From contig NZ_LFMD02000002.1 in the NCBI RefSeq assembly GCF_015776785.2, forward strand, positions 316,295 to 380,294: a stretch of 64,000 nucleotides of DNA. The letters run 5' to 3'. The notes below the pieces were generated by a model, which was not told where the DNA came from, did not search any database, and saw only the letters and a program-made list of their open reading frames with translations. Numbering within the stretch: the stretch's first letter is position 1; each line of letters begins with the position of its first letter. A program made the position numbers and the translations under genes. The stretch comes from Kitasatospora sp. SUK 42. GTDB lineage: Bacteria > Actinomycetota > Actinomycetes > Streptomycetales > Streptomycetaceae. Positions 26,672 through 34,800 of the stretch are shown in pieces.

Positions 26672-27427
26672 TCAGGCCGCGGCCGCCTTGGCACGGAAGG
26701 CGCGCAGGGTGTCGGCGGGGACGCCGCAGGCGGGCAGGAAGGCGGCGGCGCCGCCGTGGCGGGTGTGGATCCGGGCGAGGAAGACGGACATGGCCTCGGC
26801 GGGGGCCTCCAGGAGCGGGGCCGGGATGGTGAGGCGGCGGCCGTCGGGGTCGGTGACGCGGGTGGGGCCCTGGCCGTTGAGGGCGGTGCGGTGGCGTTCG
26901 GCGAGGCCGGCGAAGATCTGCGGGAGGGCGTCGGCGGTGCGGGCGTAGTCGGCGACGATGCGGTCGGCGGGGATGCCGAGGAGGTCCAGCAGGAGGGCGG
27001 TCAGCAGCCCGGTGCGGTCCTTGCCGGCGGCGCAGTGCAGCAGGACGGCGCCGGGGCGGGTGGCCGCCTCGACGGCGGCGGCGACGGCCTCGGGCGCGGA
27101 CTCGGCGAGCAGGAGGTAGAACTCGCCGAGGTCGGCGGCGGTGGCCATGGTCGCCATGTGGGCGGTGAGGGCGTCGGTGGCGGGGTTCACCGGGGCGGCG
27201 ACCACGGACACCCCGGCGGCCTCGGCGGCGGCCCAGTCGTCGGGGCGGGTCTCGCGGGGGGCGCGCAGGTCGACGACGGTGCGGATGTCGCAGCCGCGCA
27301 GCTGGGCGACGGTGGCCTCGTCGGCGGCCGGGAAGGGCTGGGCGGAGCGGTAGAGCACACCGGGGCGTATCCGCAGGCCCTCGGGGTCGCTGAGGACGGC
27401 GGGGTCGCGGAAGTTGACCAGGGACAT
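26672..27427 (-). CDS. Tyrosine/serine protein phosphatase
   Basis: Cys-dependent phosphatase of the bacterial Y_phosphatase3/PtpB-like group. The active-site loop is HCAAGKDRTG (CX5R with the extra Lys-Asp typical of this group). The opening residues (NFRDPAVL, GVLYRSAQPF, VVDLRAPRE) match the usual layout. ATG 27427 gives 251 residues; GAAAGG lies upstream. Phosphoinositide-type substrates are also accepted by some relatives. It lies convergent with the ABC permease and divergent from a PucR regulator, with no operon partner. Confidence 0.9.
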   Translation of the reverse strand: MSLVNFRDPAVLSDPEGLRIRPGVLYRSAQPFPAADEATVAQLRGCDIRTVVDLRAPRETRPDDWAAAEAAGVSVVAAPVNPATDALTAHMATMATAADLGEFYLLLAESAPEAVAAAVEAATRPGAVLLHCAAGKDRTGLLTALLLDLLGIPADRIVADYARTADALPQIFAGLAERHRTALNGQGPTRVTDPDGRRLTIPAPLLEAPAEAMSVFLARIHTRHGGAAAFLPACGVPADTLRAFRAKAAAA

Positions 27428-27612
27428 GCGCAGGGCCTTTCGGGTGAAGCCGTACGACGAGCATAAGGAGACATCCGGGCGACTGGGTGTCCACCCCTCC
27501 GCTCCGGCCCGGCCGGGCCGCGCGAGCGGTGGCGCGCCAAGGCCCCGGCCGTAAGGATCCTGGTAAAGTTCACCGCCCAAAAATCAGGCCGTACAGGGGT
27601 TGGCAGGACACG

Positions 27613-28728
27613 GTGACCGAGGCGAGCGAGTGCGACATACCCACCGAGCTGGCCGAGGCGTACCTCGTGCTGCTCGCCGACGTCTCCCGCACCGGGCGGC
27701 TGCTGCGCCGGGACGAGCTGGAGGGCCTGCGCCGGCTCGGTGAGCAGTGTGCCGAGGCCGGCTACGGGCTGCGCGAGGTGGTCTCGCAGTGCCTGGCGAC
27801 GGCCCGCCGGGCCTGGCAGACGCTGCCCGGGACGACCGCCGCGGGCAGCGTCGGCGAGCTGCGCCGGATGGGCGACGCCGTGCTGGCCGCGACCGATGCC
27901 GCGCTGGCCGCGCTCGGCGAGGGGCACGAGCGGGCGCAGCGCCTGGCGGTCCGCCAGGAGGAGGCCGCCAGACGGGAGTTCATCGACGACCTGCTGTTCG
28001 GCCGCAGCGACCTCGGCCTGCTCGCGGAGCGCGCGGAGCGGTTCGGGCTGCGGCTGGCGGGCGCGTACACGGTGGCGGTCGCGGTGGGCGACGAGCCGTT
28101 CGCGGACGTCCACCCGCTGGTGCACCGGGTGGAGCGGGAGCTGGCCGGGCGGTTCGGCGAGCGGGACGTCCTGCTGGCCAGCAAGGACGGCCGGCTGGTG
28201 TGTATCGCCCCGGACTCCGAGCGGGCCGTGCTGGAGGCCTTCGCGGACCTCACCCTGCGCCCCGGACCCGGCTACCGCCCGGTGCTGCGGGTGGCGACCG
28301 GCCGCCGGCACTCGGGGCCGAGCGGGGTGCCGCGCAGCTACGAGGAGGCACTGGACGCGCTGGACTACGCGCAGCGGCTGGGCCTGCCCGCGCAGCAGCT
28401 GAAGGCCGAGGAGCTGCTGGTCTTCCCGGTGCTGATGCGCGACCGGGCGGCGATGGCCGACCTGGTGCGCAGCGTGCTCGGCCCGCTGACCGAGGCGCGC
28501 GGGGGCGCCCGTCCGCTGCTGGACACCATCGCGGTGCAGGCGGAGGCGGCGTACGTGAACGCGGAGGCGGCGCGCCGGCTGGGGCTGAGCGTGCGCACGC
28601 TGAGCTACCGGCTGGAGCGGATCAGGGCGCTCACGGGGTACGACCCCTCGGACGCGCTGCAGCGCTTCACCCTGGAGACGGCGGCGATGGGGGCCCGGCT
28701 GTTGGACTGGCCGGACCAGCCGCTCTGA
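27613..28728 (+). CDS. PucR-family transcriptional regulator
   Basis: A 371-residue regulator. An N-terminal helical sensor (about residues 1-120; no known ligand site) is followed by a degenerate GGDEF-like region (about 125-275, VYTVAVAVGDEPF to YEEALDALDYA). The C-terminal PucR helix-turn-helix reads YVNAEAARRLGLSVRTLSYR, then LERIRALTGYDP. GTG 27613 follows GCAGGACAC. In streptomycetes this architecture overlaps with BldD-controlled and CdaR-like regulators, but no target is evident. Confidence 0.88.
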   Translation: MTEASECDIPTELAEAYLVLLADVSRTGRLLRRDELEGLRRLGEQCAEAGYGLREVVSQCLATARRAWQTLPGTTAAGSVGELRRMGDAVLAATDAALAALGEGHERAQRLAVRQEEAARREFIDDLLFGRSDLGLLAERAERFGLRLAGAYTVAVAVGDEPFADVHPLVHRVERELAGRFGERDVLLASKDGRLVCIAPDSERAVLEAFADLTLRPGPGYRPVLRVATGRRHSGPSGVPRSYEEALDALDYAQRLGLPAQQLKAEELLVFPVLMRDRAAMADLVRSVLGPLTEARGGARPLLDTIAVQAEAAYVNAEAARRLGLSVRTLSYRLERIRALTGYDPSDALQRFTLETAAMGARLLDWPDQPL

Positions 28729-28832
28729 GGCGCTCCCCCGAACCCGGGCCGACCTGCCCGAAGCCGTTCTGTTGCCCTGCTGTTGCAGTGTCACGGGCGG
28801 CGCACGTTCCAGGGTGTCAAAGGGGCGTAAAG

Positions 28833-28851
28833 ATTGCCGGATCCTGGCAAT
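28833..28851. promoter_or_regulatory. Inverted repeat upstream of the flotillin unit
   Basis: ATTGCC and GGCAAT flank a GGATCC core, in the 195-bp gap before the membrane-protein gene. Candidate operator; no regulator can be assigned. Confidence 0.45.
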
Positions 28852-28923
28852 GTGCGGGCGCCCCCTCCACTGTCATGATCTCCCCGGCGCCGATGCGCGG
28901 CGCCGGAGGAGAGGCGGGGGAGC

Positions 28924-29688
28924 GTGGCCGGGATGGGGGGATTCTTCGCGGCGGCGCTGGCCTTTCCGACGGCGCTGTTCAGCTTCGCGCTGGTGGTGGT
29001 CGTCGGGTACTGGCTGCTGACGCTGATCAGCGGTCTGGGGTTCGACGCCGTGCACGGGGGGCACGGTGTCGGGCACCACGTGGGTGCCGGGCACGCCGGA
29101 CATGTGGGTCCGGTGGGTCACGTCGGGCACGGTGCCGGGGGGCACGGTGTCGGGGGGAACGTGGCCCACGGGGCGTCCGACGGGCACGGTGCCGGGGGGA
29201 GTACCCACGGTTCCCAGGACGGGAACGGCCACCACGGGGGCGTGCTGGACGCGCTGGGGCTGGGCGGGGTTCCCGTGACGGTGACGGTGTCACTGCTGGT
29301 CACGATCGCCTGGTTCGTCAGCCTGGCCGGCACCGTCCTGACCTCGGGGGCACCGGCGCGCGGCGGCGTGTTCGCCGTCGCGCTGGTCGCCTCCTGGGCG
29401 GGGACCAGGCTCCTCGTCCGGCCGCTGTCGCGGCTGTTCCCGCAGGACCACCCGGTCACCCGGGGGGACTTCGTGGGGCGGGTCTGCGTGATCCGCACCG
29501 GCCGGGTGACCGCCGACTTCGGCCAGGCCGAGGTCACCGCCGAGGACGGCTCCACCGCGACCGTGCAGGTCCGCACGCCGGAGCCCGATCCGGGGCTGAC
29601 GGCCGGCCGCACCGCCCTGATCTACGACTACGACGCGGACGGCGAGCACTTCCTGGTGGCACCGTTCGATCCGCCTTCCATTTCCTGA
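28924..29688 (+). CDS. YqiJ/NfeD-like membrane protein with Gly/His-rich loop
   Basis: Membrane partner of the flotillin that follows, by analogy with yqiJ-yqiK of E. coli. Order: helix at about residues 8-38; an unusual Gly/His-rich segment at about 44-106 with 14 His; two or three further helices at 115-175; then a soluble C-terminal OB-like domain (GDFVGRVCVIRTGRVTADFG ... ATVQVRTPE), as in NfeD/YqiJ proteins. GTG 28924 is taken as start; ATG 28933 is possible. The loop may bind metal. 254 residues, longer than YqiJ because of the loop. Confidence 0.78.
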   Translation: MAGMGGFFAAALAFPTALFSFALVVVVGYWLLTLISGLGFDAVHGGHGVGHHVGAGHAGHVGPVGHVGHGAGGHGVGGNVAHGASDGHGAGGSTHGSQDGNGHHGGVLDALGLGGVPVTVTVSLLVTIAWFVSLAGTVLTSGAPARGGVFAVALVASWAGTRLLVRPLSRLFPQDHPVTRGDFVGRVCVIRTGRVTADFGQAEVTAEDGSTATVQVRTPEPDPGLTAGRTALIYDYDADGEHFLVAPFDPPSIS

Positions 29689-29752
29689 CACTTCGTCAGT
29701 TCTTTTCGACAGCAATCACCTTCGCACCACCGTCTCGTCAAAGGACTCCGTG

Positions 29753-31777
29753 ATGGACACCATCGCCGTGGGTTTCGGCGTGCTCGTCGCCGTCGTGCTG
29801 CTCATCGTCTTCGCCCTGCTGCTGCTCGTGGGACGCCTGTTCCAGAAGGTCGAGCAGGGCAAGGCGCTGATCATCTCCCGGACGAAGAAGGTGGACGTCA
29901 CCTTCACCGGCACGATCGTCCTGCCGATCCTGCACAAGGCCGAGCTGATGGACATCACCGCGAAGACGGTGGAGATCCACCGGGCCGGCCGGGACGGGCT
30001 GATCTGCCGGGACAACATCCGGGCGGACATCCGGATCTCCTTCTTCGTCCGGGTGAACAAGACCGTCGAGGACGTCATCAAGGTCGCCCAGTCGATCGGC
30101 ACCGCCCGGGCCAGCGACCCGCAGGCGATCCAGGAGTTCTTCGCCGTCAAGTTCGCCGAGGCGCTCAAGACCGTCGGCAAGCAGTTGGACTTCACCGACC
30201 TGTACACCCACCGGCACGAGTTCCGGGACCAGATCATCGCGGTCATCGGCACCGACCTCAACGGCTACACCCTTGAGGACGCGGCCATCGACCACCTGGA
30301 ACAGACCCCGATGAACCAGCTGGACGGCTCCAACATCCTGGACGCCCAGGGCATCCGCAAGATCACCGAGCTGACCGCGATCGAGCACGTGCGCACCAAC
30401 GAGTACCAGCGCAACGAGGAGAAGGAGATCACCCGGCAGAACGTGGACGCCCGGGAGACCGTCCTGGAGCTCGAACGCCGCCAGGCCGACGCCGAGATCC
30501 GCCAGCGCCGCGAGATCGAGACCCTGCGGGCCAAGGAGGACGCGGTGATCGCCCGGGTGCAGGAGGAGGAGCGGCTGAACGCGCAGACCGCCTTCCTGCG
30601 CACCGAGGAGGTGCTCGGCGTGCAGCGGGAGAACCAGGCCCGCGAGGTCGCGGTGGCGCAGAAGAACCGCGAGCGGGTGATCGCGGTGGAGAACGAGCGG
30701 ATCGAGAAGGACCGCCTGCTGGAGGTCGTCGGCCGCGAGCGGGAGACCGAACTCGCCGTCATGGCCAAGGAGAAGGAGGTCGAGTCCCGCCGCCGGGAGG
30801 TCTCCGACGTGGTCCGCGAGCGGATCGCGGTCGACCGCACCGTCGCCGAGCAGGAGGAGGCCGTCAAGACGCTGCGTGCCACCGAGGAGGCCGAGCGGAT
30901 GCGCAAGGCCGTGGTCATCCAGGCCGAGGCGGAGGCGCAGGAGAAGCTCGTCAAGGACATCAAGGCCGCCGAGGCCGCCGAGCAGGCCGCCGCACACAAG
31001 GCCCGCGAGGCGCTGGTGCTGGCCGAGGCCCGGCAGCAGGCCGCCGAGCTGGACGCGGCCGCCAAGGTCCGACTGGCCGAGGGCATCCGGGCGGAGGCCG
31101 CCGCCGAGGGGCTGGCCCGGGTGCAGGTGCGCGAGCAGGAGGCCGCGGCCGTGGAGAAGGTGGGCCGCGCCGAGGCCGCCGTCCAGACCGAGAAGGCGAA
31201 GGCCGCCGCGCTGGAGGTCGGCGCCAAGCTGAAGGCGGAGGCCGAGGGCCTGACCGAGAAGGCCGCGGCGATGGCCAAGCTGGACGAGGCCTCGCGCGAG
31301 CACGAGGAGTACCGGCTGCGGCTGGCCGCCGAGAAGGACGTCCGCCTCGCCGGGCTGGACACGCAGCGGCAGATCGCCGAGGCGCAGGCCGCGCTGGTCG
31401 CGGCCGGGCTGGAGAAGGCGAAGATCGACATCGTCGGCGGGGACTCGGTGTTCTTCGACAAGCTGGTGCAGTCGGTGACGGCTGGCAAGGCCGTGGACGC
31501 CTTCGTCGGGCACTCGCAGACCGCCCAGACCCTGGCCGGGCCCTGGCTGGACGGACGGGCCAGCTTCACCGAGGACCTCACCCGGGTGCTCTCCTCGGTC
31601 TCCACGGCCGACGTGCAGAACCTGACGGTCTCCGCGCTGCTGCTCAAGCTGATCGGTACGGGCGGCGGCGAGCAGGCCGGGCAGCTGCGCCGGCTGCTGG
31701 ACTCGGCGAAGAAGCTGGGCCTCGCCGAACTGCCGATCGGGGCGCTGGCCGACGCCTCCCTGAACGGCTCCAAGTAG
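29753..31777 (+). CDS. yqiK: Flotillin-family (YqiK-type) SPFH protein
   Basis: Membrane-microdomain scaffold. An N-terminal helix (residues about 4-26) anchors it; the SPFH domain runs to about residue 235 (QGKALIISRTKKVDV, GRDGLICRDNIRADIRISFFVRV). A long Glu/Ala/Arg-rich coiled coil spans about 235-555, and the flotillin C-terminal region contains DIVGGDSVFFDKLVQSV. ATG 29753 is preferred because AAAGGA lies 7 bases upstream; GTG 29750 is adjacent. At 674 residues it fits YqiK rather than shorter FloA/FloT. It sits 64 bp after the YqiJ-like gene and 91 bp before the giant ATPase gene. Confidence 0.9.
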   Translation: MDTIAVGFGVLVAVVLLIVFALLLLVGRLFQKVEQGKALIISRTKKVDVTFTGTIVLPILHKAELMDITAKTVEIHRAGRDGLICRDNIRADIRISFFVRVNKTVEDVIKVAQSIGTARASDPQAIQEFFAVKFAEALKTVGKQLDFTDLYTHRHEFRDQIIAVIGTDLNGYTLEDAAIDHLEQTPMNQLDGSNILDAQGIRKITELTAIEHVRTNEYQRNEEKEITRQNVDARETVLELERRQADAEIRQRREIETLRAKEDAVIARVQEEERLNAQTAFLRTEEVLGVQRENQAREVAVAQKNRERVIAVENERIEKDRLLEVVGRERETELAVMAKEKEVESRRREVSDVVRERIAVDRTVAEQEEAVKTLRATEEAERMRKAVVIQAEAEAQEKLVKDIKAAEAAEQAAAHKAREALVLAEARQQAAELDAAAKVRLAEGIRAEAAAEGLARVQVREQEAAAVEKVGRAEAAVQTEKAKAAALEVGAKLKAEAEGLTEKAAAMAKLDEASREHEEYRLRLAAEKDVRLAGLDTQRQIAEAQAALVAAGLEKAKIDIVGGDSVFFDKLVQSVTAGKAVDAFVGHSQTAQTLAGPWLDGRASFTEDLTRVLSSVSTADVQNLTVSALLLKLIGTGGGEQAGQLRRLLDSAKKLGLAELPIGALADASLNGSK

Positions 31778-31824
31778 CAGCCGGCTCCACGTAGCAGCCG
31801 GCGCCAGGCAACAGCCGGCGCCGA
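31775..31824 (+). repeat. Three short imperfect tandem repeats after the flotillin stop
   Basis: Units around CAGCCGGC followed by TCCACG, GCCAGG and GCCGAG occur three times, beginning at the flotillin TAG codon. Spacing is about 17-18 bp. Confidence 0.7.
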
Positions 31825-31868
31825 GCAGCCCGACCAGTCACCCGCGCCGAGCACCTGAGGAACTGACC

Positions 31869-34800
31869 GTGGACGCCTCCGAAGCCCGGCTCGACGCCGG
31901 CACCTACGAGGTCCTGCGCGACCGGCTCGCCCGGGCCGCCGCCGAACTCTCCGACCGCGCGCAGGCGTTGAACGCCCGCCGGGTCGCCGAGTTCGGCGGC
32001 GGGGAGCTGCGGCTCACCGGCACCGGGCGGATCACCACCGCCCGGGCCTGCCTGCCGCAGGACCTCACCGCCGTCGGCGGGCTGCTGCTGCTCGGCACCC
32101 GTCCGGTCGAAGTCGTGGACGGCGCCGAGGACTTCGCGGACGTCCTCAGCCTCCACCGGCCCGACGACCTCTCCCCCGCCACGGGCGCGCTGCTGGACGA
32201 CCCGCGGCTGCGCCAGGACCTCGCCGACCTGCGCCGCTACTTCCGCGACGCCCGGCTGGAGCGGCTGCGCCCGGTCGGCGGACGGCTGCTCGCCGTCTTC
32301 CGCACCGGCCCGGCCGCCACCGACGTCCGGGTGCTGCGCTGGCGCCTGGACGGCGACCGGGCCGACTACCAGGACGGGCGCGGCGAGCGCGACCACGCCC
32401 CCGCCGACGGCCAGCAGCTCGACTGGACGGCGCTGACCCGCGACGACCAGCTGCCCGCCGCCCCCGGCACCCCGCCGCGCGCCGACCTCGCCGGCGAACT
32501 CCGCCTCGGCGTCGACGGCGGCCGACTGACCCTCGCCACCCCGGACGGGCGGGAGCTGCACCACGAGCCGCTGGCCGAGGCCCTCCAGACCCTCGCCGAC
32601 GCGCAGATCGCCCACGCCCGGCTCGGCACCCTGCTGCTGGTGCGGGTGCGCCCGTACCAGGAGGAGACCGTCCGGCACCTGGTGGTCCACCTGCCCACCG
32701 GCAAGGTCACCAGGATCGACGCGCTCGGCCAGGCCTGCCTGCGGCTGCCCGCCGACCAGGGCGTGGCCTTCCCCGGCGGCTGCCACCTCGCCGACGGCAC
32801 CGTGCGCACCTTCGACCAGCCGGTGGACGGCCTGGTGTACGAACGCACCGTCCTCTCGCCCAACGGCGAGGACGTGCTGTACGAGTTCCGCTCCCCCGCC
32901 GACGGGCGCGCCCTGCTCCAGCCGTACAACAGCGTCCGCCAGGAGGCCGCCGCCCCGCTCGCCTGCCAGGGCTACGCGCTGCTCGACGACGGCACCCTCA
33001 TCGCCCTGCGTCCGGCCGAGGACGGGCCCACCCGGCTGCACCCCGTGCAGCTGTGGCGGAGCCCGTTCACCAGCGAGCGCCACGCCGCCGAACAGCCGCC
33101 CGGCAGCGGCCCGTTGGCCCGGATCGGCAACGCCGACCTGGTCCGCGGCCTGGCCGACTGCCTCGCCCTCGCCCGGCTCGCCGCCGCCGGGGCCGACACC
33201 CCGGCCGGCCACCGGGCCGTCCTCACCGCCTGCACCCGCACCGCCGACCGGCACCACTGGCTCGGCCAGAGCGGCCTCGGCGACCTCGCCGCGCCGCTCG
33301 CCGAGATCCGCGACACCGCCCGGCAGGTCATCGCCGAGTACGAGGCGATCGCCCAGCTCACCGCGCACGCCGCCGCGCGGACCGAGGAGGCCGCCGAGCA
33401 CGTCGAGGGCCTGCTGCGCACCGCCCGCGGCGAGACGCTGGCCGACGCCGCCGAGTGGGTCGACCGGCTCGCCGGGCTGCGCCGCGCCCAGGGTCGGGTC
33501 GAGGCGCTGCGCGAGCTGCCCCGGGCGGACCGGGAGCGGATCGACGCGCTCGCCGAGCACCTCGCCCAGGGGCTGGCCGAGGCCGCCGACCGGGCGGTGG
33601 TCCAGCTCGCCGAGCCCACCGCCTTCGAACCGCACCGGCGCCGGGCGGGCGAGCTGGCCGAGCACTGCGCCGCCATCGCGACCGCCGCCGAGGCCGAGCC
33701 GCTCTCCACCCGGCTGTCCGAGCAGAGCGAGGCGTTGCAGACCGTCTCGGAGCTGGTCGGCACCCTCGACCTGGCCGACGCCACCACCCGCACCGCCATC
33801 CTGGACCGGCTCGCCGACGTGCTCGGGCTGCTCAACCGCGCCCGCGCCGCGCTGACCGTCCGCCGCCGGGAGCTGCGCACCCGCGAGGCCGCCGCCGAGT
33901 TCGCCGCCGAGACCGCGCTGCTCGCCCAGGCCACCACCGCGGCCCTCGCCGCCGCCGACACCCCCGAGGCCTGCGACGACCAGCTCGGCCGGCTGCTGCT
34001 GCGGATCGAGCAGTTGGAGACCCGCTTCGCCGACGCCGACCCGGCCCTGGGCGAACAACTCGCCGACCGGCGCACCGAGATCCACGACGCGCTGACCGCC
34101 CGCCGCCAGCACCTGCTGGAGGAGCGGGCCCGCCGCGCCGACCGGCTGGCCACCTCCGCCGAGCGCGTCCTCGACACCCTGCACCGGCGGCTGACCGCCC
34201 TCGGCACCGCCGCCGAGATCGACGCCGCTCTGGCCGCCGACCCGACCGCCGTCAAACTCCGCGACCTCGCCCGCCAGTTGACCGAGCTCGGCGACAGGGT
34301 CCGGGCCGAGGAGCTGACCGGACGGCTGCGCGCCGCCCGCGGCCGCGCCCACCGGGCACTGCGCGACCGCGCCGAACTCGCCGGGGACGGCCCCGGCACC
34401 CTGCGGCTGGGCCGCCACCTGTTCGCGGTCACCACCCAGCGGCCCGAACTGACCCTGCTGCCCTGGCGCGGCCGCCCCGCCTTCACCCTCACCGGCACCG
34501 ACTACCGCTCCCCCGTCACCGACCCGGCCTTCGCCGCCACCGAACGCCACTGGGAGCGGCCGCTGCCCTCGGAGACGCCCGGGCTGTACCGCGCCGAGTA
34601 CCTGGCGGCCAGCCTGCTGCTGGCCGCCGAGCCGGGCGCGCTGCCGGCGGACGGCAACCTGCTGGAGTACGTCCGGCGGGCCGCCGAGCAGCGCCCGGAC
34701 GAGGGCTACCAGCGCGGGGTGCACGACCACGACGCGGCGCTGGTGCTCCGCGCTCTTCTCGAACTCGGCGAAGGGGCCGGCCTGTTGCGCCACCCGGCCG

